From UBA668 sp039796575 (GTDB lineage Bacteria > Actinomycetota > Acidimicrobiia > Acidimicrobiales > Ilumatobacteraceae): a stretch of 64,000 nt of DNA. Location of the stretch: positions 34,465-98,464 of the forward strand of contig JBDKJP010000053.1 of the NCBI GenBank assembly GCA_039796575.1, read 5' to 3'. The notes beneath the pieces are model-generated. The model had not been told where the DNA came from. It saw only the letters and a list, made by a program, of their open reading frames with translations, and did no database searches. Both the position numbers and the translations under genes were made by a program. The stretch's first letter is position 1, and the number at the start of each line of letters is the position of its first letter. Shown one piece after another: positions 11,152-19,625 of the stretch.

Positions 11152-12123
11152 TCACTGCGCGTCGAACCACGCCCGCAGCCGGGCGAAGCCCTCGTCGAGC
11201 GACACCCGCGGCACCCACCCGAGGTCGTCGCGCGCGGGGCGGGGGTCGAACCAGTGTGCGGTGCCCAGCTGCTCGGCGACGAAGCGGGTGATGGGCGGTT
11301 CGTCGTCGCGCAGCCGCGGCCACACGCGCTCGACCACACCACCGGCGAACGTGGCGAGCGGCAGCGGCAACCGCCGCGGCGCGAACGGCACGCCGGCCGC
11401 GAGGCAGATGCCCTCCATCAGCTCCCGCACGGTGCGCGGCTCACCGTTGGCCACTACGTAGGGCTTCCCGGCGCAGGCGGCACCGGGGTGCACCGCGTCG
11501 AGGGCTGCCACGAGCGCGCCGACGGCGTTGTCGACGTACGTGCTGTCGATGAGTGCGTTGCCGCTGCCGACCATGGCCAGGCGGCCGGCTCGTGCGCGCT
11601 CGACGATGCGACCGACGAGCTGCGTGTCGCCCGGGCCCCACACCAGGTGCGGGCGGATCGCCACTGCACCCGCCTCGAGCGCGGCGTGCTCGGCGATGGC
11701 CTTCGACTCGGGGTAGAACGCACCCGAACGGCCGGTCACCGCGGGCGTGGCACCCTCACCGACGAGCGAGTGGCCGGCATGCGCGACCGACGGGGTGGAC
11801 ACGTGGACCACGCGGTCGATGCCGAGGGCGTGCGCGGCATGCAGCACGTTGGCGGTGCCGTCGACGTTGACCGAACGGAAGTCGTCCCACGTGCCGACCA
11901 CACCCACCCTGGCCGCACCGTGCACGACGGCGTCGCAGCCCCGTGCCGCTGCCAGCACATCGGCCGCGTCGCGCACGTCGCCCTGGCGCATCGCCGAGTC
12001 GGGCACACCGTCGAGCCGGAGCGGGCGCCGCTGCAGGCACACCACCTCGTCGCCGCGGGCGACCAGCGCGGCGGCGGTGCGACCCATGAGCATGCTGCCC
12101 GCGCCCGTGACGAGCACCCTCAT
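11152..12123 (-). CDS. oleD: OleD, NAD(P)H-dependent beta-ketoacid reductase of olefin synthesis
   Basis: The 323-residue protein is an extended short-chain dehydrogenase of the 3beta-HSD type. It has an N-terminal dinucleotide-binding start VLVTGAGSMLMG (a slightly unusual glycine spacing), VSTPSVAHAG for the catalytic serine and the YxxxK pair in FYPESKAIAEHAA. On its own this would be called a sterol/flavonoid-type reductase, but it is the third gene of an operon with oleA and oleBC, so OleD is the natural reading: it reduces the 2-alkyl-3-ketoacid from OleA to the 3-hydroxy acid used by OleC. Its ATG at 12123 overlaps the TGA of oleBC by four bases (ATGA), giving translational coupling. 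Confidence 0.88.
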   Translation of the reverse strand: MRVLVTGAGSMLMGRTAAALVARGDEVVCLQRRPLRLDGVPDSAMRQGDVRDAADVLAAARGCDAVVHGAARVGVVGTWDDFRSVNVDGTANVLHAAHALGIDRVVHVSTPSVAHAGHSLVGEGATPAVTGRSGAFYPESKAIAEHAALEAGAVAIRPHLVWGPGDTQLVGRIVERARAGRLAMVGSGNALIDSTYVDNAVGALVAALDAVHPGAACAGKPYVVANGEPRTVRELMEGICLAAGVPFAPRRLPLPLATFAGGVVERVWPRLRDDEPPITRFVAEQLGTAHWFDPRPARDDLGWVPRVSLDEGFARLRAWFDAQ

Positions 12124-14609
12124 CGGGCACGCCCCGAGAGGCGGCGGGCCATGGTGGCGGCCAGCGCGGTGCGGTCGATCTTCGCGTTGTGGCGGATGTC
12201 GACCGGCAGCTCGGCGGTCCACACCGCGGCCACCGGTTGCGGCGCCACGGCGGCGCGCACGGCGGCGGTGAGCTCGGGGGACGCCTGCTCGTCACGACCG
12301 CCCTCGACCACGATGACCACCTGCTGCACGCCGTACGGGCCGACGCCCACGGCCGCAGCGCGGCGCACGCCCGGGACCGCCTCGGCCGCCACCTCGAGCG
12401 GCACCGGCGACACGGCACCGTCGACGGTGTGGATGAGATGCACCACGCGGCCCTCGATCCACAGGTTGCCGTCGGCGTCGAGATGGCCGACGTCGCCCGT
12501 GCGGTGCCACACCTCGCCGTCGACCACCGGGCGGGCCAGGTGCTGCGTGCGCCACAGCCGGTCGTAGCCCGAGGACATCCACGGCGTGCGGGCGAGCACC
12601 TCCCCGGTCTGCCCGTGGGGCAGGGGAGTGCTGCCGTCGACCGGACTGATGCGCACGTCGCAACCGGGTACGGGTGCACCGACGCACACGCCGCGACCGT
12701 CGACGGTGCTGCGCTGCGTGAGCGAGATGTCGGCCACGGGCAGCACCTCGGTCATGCCGTACGGGGTGTGCAGCGCGGCGTCGGGGCACAGCACCGACAC
12801 GGCTCGGAGCGTGTCGATGGGCACGGGGGCACCGGCCGACAGCACCAGCCGCACGGCACCGAACGCCGGCAGGGGCCGGTCGGCGGTGCGCACCACGTTG
12901 GCCAGGGCGGCGGGTGATGCGAACACCATGGTGGCGTCGATGCGGCGGCACGCGTCGTCGAGCGCGGTGGCCGTGAGCGTGCTCGGCGCCGTGACGTCCA
13001 TGTCGGCGAAGCCCGTGGCGATCCCGAGTGCCGGTCCGAACACCGCGAACGGTGCGAACGCCGCGACGAACCGGTCGTCGGACGTGATGCCGTACATGGC
13101 CTGCACCGCGTCGCGCTGGGCGCACAGTTGGCCGAACGTGTAGCGCACGCCCTTCGCCGGCCCGGTGGCGCCGGAGGTGAACACGACGGCGGCGGGGTCG
13201 GTGGCCGACGGCTGCGGCACCGTGAGATCGACGAGGCGGGCGATGGCAGTGGCCCCGTGCAGCGCCGACAGCGGATGCGTGGTCGCTCGCGGTGCCCACC
13301 GCAGCGAGCGTGCCGCGGCGATGGCGGCCGTCGGACCCACCACGTGGCGCACGCGGGCCGACCGCACTGCGGCGCCGAGGCCGCGGAGGCCGAGGCCCCG
13401 ATCGGCCACGACGGTGACCGCCCCGATGCGCCAGCACGCGTAGACCACGGCCAGCAGGTCGACGCCGGGTGGCACCAGCACGGCGATGCGGTGGCCGTGC
13501 TCCACGCCGCGGGCCGTGAGCGCCCCGGCGTAGGTGGCCACCTTCGCCTCGAACTCGCCGCGGGTGACCACGTCGCCGGACGCGGCATCGCTCACTGCGA
13601 GCGCGGCGGGGTCGCCGCCCGCGATGCGCGACCAGATGGTGTCGAGGTCGGCGACGGGACCGACGGGCTCGACGGCGGACGTCGCGTCGCCGATGCGTGT
13701 GGTGGCCTCGACGATCGCGTCGTGCACGAACGGGGCGATCGAGGTCTCGAGCACCGTCAGGTGCCCGGTGCCGGCGATGCGGTGCAGCGAGACGTCGCGG
13801 AACCGGCCGCGCAGGTCCTCGGCGAAGGAGTCGTCGAAGACGGGGTCCTTCGAGCCCCACACCAGCCGCACCGGGATGGTGAGGTCGGGGAGCGCGGCCG
13901 CCACCTCGGCGAGATCGGCGGCGGAGGGGTGACGATCGTCGAACGGCACGTCGGCGACGAACCCGGCGACGGCGTCGCGGCGATCACGCCCGTGGTAGGG
14001 CGCGGCCAGCGCGGCCCGTCGGCGGCGGTCGACGTACGCGCCCGGCAACCAGGGCGTGCCCCACACGAAGGCGGGCGTGGTGCGCGTGGCCAGGCGGTGC
14101 ACGCCGTGGGTGGCGGCGAGCCGGATGAGCCACGGCGCGGTGCGGCCTTCCGGGACGGCGATGCCCGTGTTGGAGAGCACCATCCCGGCCACCAGATCGG
14201 GTCGACGCACGGCCACGCCCATCGCGAGGGCACCGCCCCAGTCCTGCGCGACCAACCACACCGGGCCGGCGATGTCGAGCGCGGACAGGAGGTCGAGCAG
14301 GTCGTCGACTCGCTGCCGGTAGCGCCGGGGGCCGGTCCGCTCCGACCATCCCATGCCGAGATGGTCCGGTGCGATCATGCGGTACGACGGGTCGAGCTCG
14401 TGCAGCAGGCGCGACCACAGGAACGACCAGGTGGGGTTGCCGTGGAGGCACACCACCGTCACGTCGCTCGGGCGCGGGCCCGCGGCCGGACGGTCGAGCA
14501 GATGCCACCGATGGGTTCCCGACGCGCCCGGCACGTCGACGAACCGTGACCACGAAGGGTCGAGCCCGTACGCCTCAAGGTCGAGCGCGGTCGGGGCGGT
14601 GCGGGTCAC
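12120..14609 (-). CDS. oleBC: OleBC fusion: beta-lactone decarboxylase plus beta-lactone synthetase
   Basis: This 829-residue protein joins two enzymes. Residues about 1-305 are an alpha/beta hydrolase of the haloalkane-dehalogenase type (OleB): oxyanion motif LHGNPTWSFLW, nucleophile Asp123 in VAQDWGGALAMG, catalytic His in GTGHLTVLET. Residues about 320-829 are an AMP-forming ligase fold (OleC): P-loop TSGATGPAKG at about 475, TPYGMTEVLPV, HRTGDVGHLDADGNLWIEGR and the C-terminal lysine in HNAKIDRTAL near 808. OleC closes a 3-hydroxy acid to a beta-lactone and OleB decarboxylates the lactone to a cis-olefin. OleBC fusions are known in Gram-positive olefin producers. The start is GTG 14609, overlapping the oleA stop (GTGA); the stop overlaps oleD (ATGA). 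Confidence 0.9.
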   Translation of the reverse strand: MTRTAPTALDLEAYGLDPSWSRFVDVPGASGTHRWHLLDRPAAGPRPSDVTVVCLHGNPTWSFLWSRLLHELDPSYRMIAPDHLGMGWSERTGPRRYRQRVDDLLDLLSALDIAGPVWLVAQDWGGALAMGVAVRRPDLVAGMVLSNTGIAVPEGRTAPWLIRLAATHGVHRLATRTTPAFVWGTPWLPGAYVDRRRRAALAAPYHGRDRRDAVAGFVADVPFDDRHPSAADLAEVAAALPDLTIPVRLVWGSKDPVFDDSFAEDLRGRFRDVSLHRIAGTGHLTVLETSIAPFVHDAIVEATTRIGDATSAVEPVGPVADLDTIWSRIAGGDPAALAVSDAASGDVVTRGEFEAKVATYAGALTARGVEHGHRIAVLVPPGVDLLAVVYACWRIGAVTVVADRGLGLRGLGAAVRSARVRHVVGPTAAIAAARSLRWAPRATTHPLSALHGATAIARLVDLTVPQPSATDPAAVVFTSGATGPAKGVRYTFGQLCAQRDAVQAMYGITSDDRFVAAFAPFAVFGPALGIATGFADMDVTAPSTLTATALDDACRRIDATMVFASPAALANVVRTADRPLPAFGAVRLVLSAGAPVPIDTLRAVSVLCPDAALHTPYGMTEVLPVADISLTQRSTVDGRGVCVGAPVPGCDVRISPVDGSTPLPHGQTGEVLARTPWMSSGYDRLWRTQHLARPVVDGEVWHRTGDVGHLDADGNLWIEGRVVHLIHTVDGAVSPVPLEVAAEAVPGVRRAAAVGVGPYGVQQVVIVVEGGRDEQASPELTAAVRAAVAPQPVAAVWTAELPVDIRHNAKIDRTALAATMARRLSGRAR

Positions 14610-15631
14610 CAGACGATCTCGGTGGCGCTGGTGTTGAGACCCGAACCGATGCCGAGGCACAGCACGCGCTGCCCGGGCTGGATCTGGTCCTGCACACCCG
14701 CGAGGGTGATGGGCACGGCGGCCGGGCCGACGTTGCCGTACTTCGGATACGTGAGCGGCACGCGGCTCATGTCGATGCCGAGGCGCTCGCACAGCATGGT
14801 GGTGTGCACCTTGCTGACCTGGTGGAGGATGTACCAGTCGGCCGAGGGTGCCCAGTCGAAGTCGGCGGGCGCGGCCTTCCACGCCTCGTCGGCGAGGTCG
14901 AGGCCGGCCACGAGCAGGGCCGCCGTGTCGGTGGTCATCTTGTCGAGGCTGCCCACGCACAGCAGCTCGTGCTGGGTGGCGGCGCGCGCCGTGCCGCCCA
15001 CGATGCGGTGCGCCTCGGGGTGACGATCCGTGTTGGCCAGCACCATCGCCGCAGCGCCGGAGCCGAGGGTGAGCGACGCGAACTCGTTGAAGACGTCGAT
15101 CATCGACGCCTCCGGCCGGCGCAGGCGCTCGATGGTGGTCTCCTGCGTGTACCGGCTGCCCTCACCGTCGACGATGAGCGCGTAGTCGACCGTGCCGGTG
15201 TCGATCATGGTGGCGGCGACGTGCATCGCGTTCATGAAGCCGAGGCAGGCGTTGCCGATGTCGAAGTTGAGGCACGACGTCGGCAGGCCGAGACGGTGGT
15301 GCACCGCGCAGGCCATCGAGGGCTCGAGGTGCGACTTGCACACCGAGGTGCTGATGAGGATGCCGATCTCCGACGGGTCGATGCCCGCCTTCTCGATGGC
15401 GGCGCGGCCGGCCAGTGCGGCAGCGTCGGCGAACGACACGTCGGCGTCCCACCAGCGGCGTTCGTCGATGCCGGCGACGCCCGACAGCAGCCCGGCACGC
15501 ATGCCGTTGCGCTCGTAGGTCTCGGCGAGTTGCTCGTCGATCCAGTCGGAGGTCACCACGTTCGGTGCCTCGACGGCCGCAAGGCTCAGTACTCCGCTGC
15601 GTTGGTGCCGGAACACCGAGTTTCCACTCAT
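14606..15631 (-). CDS. oleA: OleA, head-to-head acyl-CoA condensing thiolase
   Basis: The 341-residue protein is a thiolase-fold enzyme that would join two long-chain acyl-CoAs to a 2-alkyl-3-ketoacid. The OleA residues are present with the right spacing: Glu103 in HLEPSMAC, Cys129 in GNACLGF, His270 in ILHQVSK and Asn300 in KYGNVGP (Glu117, Cys143, His285, Asn315 in Xanthomonas OleA). The glutamate is what sets OleA apart from FabH. The start is ATG 15631 with AAGGTG about 6 nt upstream; a GTG directly before it could also serve. It is the first gene of the ole operon, after a 118-nt gap to the nitroreductase gene. Confidence 0.92.
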   Translation of the reverse strand: MSGNSVFRHQRSGVLSLAAVEAPNVVTSDWIDEQLAETYERNGMRAGLLSGVAGIDERRWWDADVSFADAAALAGRAAIEKAGIDPSEIGILISTSVCKSHLEPSMACAVHHRLGLPTSCLNFDIGNACLGFMNAMHVAATMIDTGTVDYALIVDGEGSRYTQETTIERLRRPEASMIDVFNEFASLTLGSGAAAMVLANTDRHPEAHRIVGGTARAATQHELLCVGSLDKMTTDTAALLVAGLDLADEAWKAAPADFDWAPSADWYILHQVSKVHTTMLCERLGIDMSRVPLTYPKYGNVGPAAVPITLAGVQDQIQPGQRVLCLGIGSGLNTSATEIVW

Positions 15632-15742
15632 CACATCACCTTCGTGTCGGTTCGACCGAGAGGTTAGGAGCGGAACTGTTGCGTTGTGCAGGTGTGGCGC
15701 CGCCGAGGGCCCGATTCATCTGTCCATGCAGGTCAGCGGGGA

Positions 15743-15754
15743 TGTGACGTCACA
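15743..15754. promoter_or_regulatory. 12-bp palindrome TGTGACGTCACA upstream of oleA
   Basis: A perfect palindrome about 112 bp upstream of the oleA start; it also contains the stop codon of the nitroreductase gene. It could be an operator for the ole operon or chance. The spacing of its half-sites (2 nt) does not fit a CRP site. Confidence 0.25.
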
Positions 15755-16301
15755 CCTCGTGGAGCGTCACCGCGGGGCGTTCGGGCGCTGCGACCTGCTC
15801 GGTGGCCCAGCCGAGGTAGATGATCGCGGCGACGTGCGAGCCCGGTTCGAACCCGCAGGCCGCGGCCACCGGGTCGTTGGCACCCTTCGGGCACGAGCCC
15901 CAGTAGCTCGCCAGCCCGTGTGCGGTGGCGGCGAGCAGCAGGTTCTGCACGCCGGCCGCGACGGCGTCGCGGTTCTCGGCGGTGCGGTCGGCGGTGTCGC
16001 CGGGTGCCGAGCCCACCACGAGGCTGACCGGCGTGCGGAGGTACTTGGTGCGCGCCTTGGCCACCTTCTCCGCCGGGTCGCCACGTTGCGCCATCGCATC
16101 GGCGATGACCTCGCCCAGGCGGGCGCGTCCGTCGCCCTCGGCGACGGCGAACTGCCACGGCCACGTGCGCTTGTGGTTCGGCGCCCAGGTGGCCAGCTCG
16201 CAGAGCTCCTCCACCAGTGCGCGCGGCACCGGCCGTTCGCGATCGACGATCATGCTGGTGCGCCGGGCGCGGACGAGGGCGGCGAGGTCGTCGGGCGTCA
16301 T
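15750..16301 (-). CDS. Nitroreductase family flavoprotein
   Basis: The 183-residue protein is of the FMN-dependent nitroreductase family: N-terminal VRARRTSMIVDRERPVPR, ATWAPNHKRTWPWQF, a long central helix with AAGVQNLLLAATAHGLASYW and the end region ACGFEPGSHVAAIIYLGWA. The RRTSM segment corresponds to the RRS/T phosphate-binding motif for FMN. These enzymes reduce nitro groups, quinones or flavins with NAD(P)H; the physiological substrate is unknown. The ATG at 16301 overlaps the TGA of the upstream hydrolase gene (ATGA), so it is the last gene of a three-gene operon with the hydrolase and acyl-CoA ligase. Confidence 0.85.
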   Translation of the reverse strand: MTPDDLAALVRARRTSMIVDRERPVPRALVEELCELATWAPNHKRTWPWQFAVAEGDGRARLGEVIADAMAQRGDPAEKVAKARTKYLRTPVSLVVGSAPGDTADRTAENRDAVAAGVQNLLLAATAHGLASYWGSCPKGANDPVAAACGFEPGSHVAAIIYLGWATEQVAAPERPAVTLHEV

Positions 16302-17125
16302 GCCGCCGAGCGTACGTGCGCCACGACCAGATCGGTCCAGCGGCGCCACAGCTGCGGCGGGTAGTCGTGCCCCATTCCCTCGATGATCTCGAGCCGCGCG
16401 CCGGGGATGAGTGCCGCGGTGCGCTCGCCGCCGATGGGGAAGATGAGGTTGTCCTTGTCGCCGTGGATGACGAGCGTCGGGGTGGTGATGCCCGGCAGCA
16501 GCTCGGCCCGCGAGCCGCTGCGGCCGACGGCCTCGAACTGCCGCTTCACACCGGCCGGGTCGAAGCTGCGGTCGAAGGCACGCTCGGCGTCGGCCCGCCA
16601 CCGCGCCTCGTCGGCGAACTCGGGGCTGCCCCACTCGTGCAGGCCGGCGATGGCGTGCTGCACGTACTCCTCGCGGTTCGTGGCGCCCGGTGCGGTGAGC
16701 AGCTCCCACGCACGAGGCGTGCTCTGCCGGAACTCGTCCTCGCCCGTGTTGCTCATCACCGAGGTCATCGACAGCAGCCGGTCGCGGTGCTCGATGGCCA
16801 TCGTCTGCACGATCATCCCGCCCATCGACAGCCCCATCACGTGGGCGCGCTCGACGCCCAGCGCGTCGAGCACGGCCATGCCGTCGGCCGCCATGTCGCT
16901 CACCGTGTACGGCACGTCGGGCACGCGCGAGCTGAGGCCGACGTCGCGGTTGTCGTAGCGCACCACCTGCAGGCCCTCGGCCGCGAACATCTCGCACCAG
17001 GCCTCCTGGTAGTTGATGCACTGGCTGCCGAGGCCGTTGACGAGCAACAGCGTCGGGTTCGTGGCGTCGCCGACGACGTCGAAGTGGATGCGGACGTCGC
17101 CGTTGGCTGCCGTTCCCGAACGCAT
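16298..17125 (-). CDS. Alpha/beta hydrolase
   Basis: The 275-residue protein has the alpha/beta hydrolase fold: oxyanion region LLLVNGLGSQ, DNRDVGLSSR, nucleophile Ser in GLSMGGMIVQ (about residue 96), acid in VIHGDKDNLIFP and His in IEGMGHDYPPQ. This layout is common in esterases, lactonases and meta-cleavage hydrolases of actinobacteria. It lies one base after the acyl-CoA ligase stop and overlaps the nitroreductase start, so the three genes are probably co-translated. The substrate is not determined. Confidence 0.85.
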   Translation of the reverse strand: MRSGTAANGDVRIHFDVVGDATNPTLLLVNGLGSQCINYQEAWCEMFAAEGLQVVRYDNRDVGLSSRVPDVPYTVSDMAADGMAVLDALGVERAHVMGLSMGGMIVQTMAIEHRDRLLSMTSVMSNTGEDEFRQSTPRAWELLTAPGATNREEYVQHAIAGLHEWGSPEFADEARWRADAERAFDRSFDPAGVKRQFEAVGRSGSRAELLPGITTPTLVIHGDKDNLIFPIGGERTAALIPGARLEIIEGMGHDYPPQLWRRWTDLVVAHVRSAA

Positions 17126-17126
17126 G

Positions 17127-18860
17127 TCAGGCCCCTTCCAGGATCTCCTTGCGCACCTCGCGCTTGAGGAACTTGCCGCTCGCGTTGCGCGGGATGGGCT
17201 CCGTGCGGAACCACACCTTCGACGGGATCTTGTACGCCGCGAGGTTCGCCTTCAGGAACTCGCGCAGCTCGTCGGTGGAGAGCGACGCACCGTCCTTCAG
17301 CACGATGCACGCGGCCACCTCCTCACCGAGGCGATCGTCGGGCACGCCGAACACGATGGCTTCCATCACCGCGTCGTGGTGGTAGATGGCGGCCTCGACC
17401 TCGCTGCAGTACACGTTCTCGCCGCCGCGGATGACCATGTCCTTCGCGCGGTCGACGATGAACACCCAGCCGTCCTCGTCGATGCGGGCGATGTCGCCGG
17501 TGTTCAGCCAGCCGTCGCGGATGGAGTCGGCGGTGGCCTCGGGGCGGTTGATGTAGCCCTTGATGACGATGCTGCCGCGCACGCACAGCACGCCCGTCAC
17601 GTCGGGGTCGCGGGGCAGGTCGTTGCCGTCCTCGTCGACCAGCTTGAAGTCGAGCGTCGGCACCACCGGGCCGCACGAGGCGGGCTTGGCGAGGTAGAAG
17701 CGCGACGAGTTGGCGGTGATGATGCCGTGGGTCTCGGTCATGCCGTAGCCGGTGGTGGGCGAGCCCTTCTCCAGCGCGCTGTCGATCTTCTCCACGAGGT
17801 CGGGCTGCACGGCCGAGCCGCCGCCACTGATGCTGGCCAGCGACGACGTGTCGCGCGTGCTCCAGTCGGGGTGCATCAACAGCTCGCGGCCCATGGTGGG
17901 CACGCCCGAGAAGTTGGTGACCTTCTCGCGCTCGATGAGCTCGAGCGCACGGCCCGCGTCCCACTTGTAGGTGAGCACGATGGTGGCGCCGCTGGCCGTG
18001 GCCGGGTGGAGCAGGCAGTTGCACGCCGTGACGTGGAACAGCGGGGTGGGGGCCATGAACACCGGCGGCAGCGCGGCCGGGGGAGCGGCCGGCGCTTCGA
18101 TCTCGCCGGCGGCGATGGCCTTCGCCTCGGCCGACGCGACGGCGGCGCCCATGTAGACGAGGTTGAGCAGGTTGTGCACCGAACCGCGGTGCGTGAGCTG
18201 GGCGCCCTTCGGGAAGCCGGTGGTGCCCGACGTGTAGAAGATGGTGGCGTCGTCGTCGGGGTCGATCTCGGCGGGCGGCAGGGAGCCCGGGTCGTCGGCG
18301 GCCATCACGTCGTCCCAGCGCGCGGCGTTGGCCGGCAGGTCGCGCTCGGTGCGCACGGTGACCACGTGCAGCGGGTGCGGCACGCGCACACGGACGGCCT
18401 CGAGGATGTGGCTGACGCGCTCGAGGCGCTCGTCGTCGACGATGAGCACCTTCGGGTGGCTGTCGTCGAGCGCGTACTCCATCTCGCTCGGGGTCCACCA
18501 CGCGTTCATGCCCACGCACGCGGCGCCGAGGCTGATGGCGGCCCAGTACCCCACGACCCACTCGGGGTAGTTGCGCATCGCGAGGGCGACGCGGTCGCCG
18601 GACGTGACGCCCTGCGCGGCCAGATGGTGAGCCAGCTTGCGCACCTGGGCGTGGATCTCGGTGTAGCTGTAGTGCTCGTCCTCGTAGCAGATGTACTGCT
18701 TGTCGCCGTGCGCCGCGGTCATCTCCCACAGCACGCGCATGTTCGGCGGTGCCGAGTCGAACACCCGCATCGGGACACCACGGACCTCGATGGTGCTCAT
18801 GTGGAAGGGCGAGCCAGGGGACTCGAGTTCGGCGCGTGCTGCTTTGTAATGGTCGATCAC
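17127..18860 (-). CDS. AMP-dependent acyl-CoA ligase
   Basis: The 577-residue protein is an adenylate-forming fatty acid or aromatic acid CoA ligase. Motifs: ATP loop IFYTSGTTGFPKGAQ, GYGMTETHG, TGDIARIDEDGWVFIVDR and the C-terminal PRNASGKFLKREVR with the catalytic lysine. It activates a carboxylic acid as an acyl-CoA with ATP; the chain length cannot be told. Start is uncertain: GTG 18860 gives VIDHYKAARAELESPGSPF, which resembles the N-terminus of related actinobacterial ligases, while ATG 18800 would be 20 residues shorter; neither has a clear Shine-Dalgarno. It is the first gene of a three-gene operon and is divergent from tag. Confidence 0.87.
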   Translation of the reverse strand: MIDHYKAARAELESPGSPFHMSTIEVRGVPMRVFDSAPPNMRVLWEMTAAHGDKQYICYEDEHYSYTEIHAQVRKLAHHLAAQGVTSGDRVALAMRNYPEWVVGYWAAISLGAACVGMNAWWTPSEMEYALDDSHPKVLIVDDERLERVSHILEAVRVRVPHPLHVVTVRTERDLPANAARWDDVMAADDPGSLPPAEIDPDDDATIFYTSGTTGFPKGAQLTHRGSVHNLLNLVYMGAAVASAEAKAIAAGEIEAPAAPPAALPPVFMAPTPLFHVTACNCLLHPATASGATIVLTYKWDAGRALELIEREKVTNFSGVPTMGRELLMHPDWSTRDTSSLASISGGGSAVQPDLVEKIDSALEKGSPTTGYGMTETHGIITANSSRFYLAKPASCGPVVPTLDFKLVDEDGNDLPRDPDVTGVLCVRGSIVIKGYINRPEATADSIRDGWLNTGDIARIDEDGWVFIVDRAKDMVIRGGENVYCSEVEAAIYHHDAVMEAIVFGVPDDRLGEEVAACIVLKDGASLSTDELREFLKANLAAYKIPSKVWFRTEPIPRNASGKFLKREVRKEILEGA

Positions 18861-18918
18861 GAGGGTGGATGCTGGCAGACCGGACGTGACCGTCGCCACA
18901 CGGAGTACCGTCGACCCG

Positions 18919-19497
18919 ATGGGAGCCGAACGACTGCGCACCGGAACCGATGGCGTCACGCGCTGCTGGTGGTGCGGCGACGACCCCCTCTACGTGCGGT
19001 ATCACGACGACGAGTGGGGCCACGAGGTGGTCGACGACACCCGCCTGTTCGAGAAGCTGTGCCTCGAGGGGTTCCAGTCCGGGTTGTCGTGGCTCACCAT
19101 CCTCCGTAAACGCGACAACTTCCGGGCCGCGTTCGACGGGTTCGACGCCACCCGGGTGGCCGAGTACGGCCCCGCCGACGTCGAACGACTGCTCGGCGAC
19201 GCCGGCATCGTGCGCCATCGCGGCAAGATCGAGAGCACCATCAACAATGCGCAGCGCATGCTCGAGCTCGAGGTCGAGCACGGGTCGCTGTACCAGTGGG
19301 TGCAGCAGTTCCGTCCCGAACCGGTGCGCCTCACCATCGACAGCGAGTTCCGCGCCACCTGCCCCGAGAGCGTCGCGATGTCGAAGGCGTTGAAGAAGAA
19401 GGGCTGGAGCTTCGTCGGCCCCACCACCCTGTACGCGTTCATGCAGGCGATGGGCCTCGTCGACGACCACATCGACGGCTGCGAGCGCCGCCCCTGA
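18919..19497 (+). CDS. tag: DNA-3-methyladenine glycosylase I
   Basis: The 192-residue protein is of the Tag family, which excises 3-methyladenine from DNA. The start CWWCGDDPLYVRYHDDEWG holds the first zinc ligands (Cys and His), LCLEGFQSGLSWLTILRKR carries the conserved Glu and aromatic pocket, and HIDGCERR at the end gives the last His and Cys ligands. SFVGPTTLYAFMQAMGLV matches the family. The ATG at 18919 is preceded by TACCGT with 7 nt between and no Shine-Dalgarno, so a leaderless mRNA is likely. Neighbours are unrelated. Confidence 0.95.
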   Translation: MGAERLRTGTDGVTRCWWCGDDPLYVRYHDDEWGHEVVDDTRLFEKLCLEGFQSGLSWLTILRKRDNFRAAFDGFDATRVAEYGPADVERLLGDAGIVRHRGKIESTINNAQRMLELEVEHGSLYQWVQQFRPEPVRLTIDSEFRATCPESVAMSKALKKKGWSFVGPTTLYAFMQAMGLVDDHIDGCERRP

Positions 19498-19535
19498 GGG
19501 GAGGGGTTTCTGGGCGTCGTTCGTCCCAGTTCGGC

Positions 19536-19582
19536 TTCTGGGCGTGTTGCGTCCCGGAAACCGGGACGGAACACGCCCAGAA
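19536..19582. repeat. 22-bp inverted repeat with nearby partial copy
   Basis: Arms of 22 nt (19536-19557 and 19561-19582) starting TTCTGGGCGTGTT pair with a single mismatch around a 3-nt AAA loop. A second, unpaired copy of the left arm (TTCTGGGCGTCGTTCGTCCC) lies just upstream at 19508-19527. The hairpin follows the tag stop codon and may act as a terminator; the extra copy suggests a mobile or repetitive intergenic element. Confidence 0.6.
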
Positions 19583-19625
19583 AACCACCCCGCAGCGGTG
19601 GGCGGGGTGCGGAAGGATGAGCGGC

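Noticed and set aside
11152..12123. Steroid dehydrogenase with a role in sterol metabolism
   Set aside because: It is co-translated with oleBC and no sterol genes are nearby.
14606..15631. FabH, ketoacyl-ACP synthase III of fatty acid synthesis
   Set aside because: The Glu before the active-site Cys and the company of OleBC and OleD genes point to OleA.
15743..15754. CRP-type operator
   Set aside because: The half-sites TGTGA and TCACA are separated by 2 nt, not 6, so it is listed only as an unexplained palindrome.
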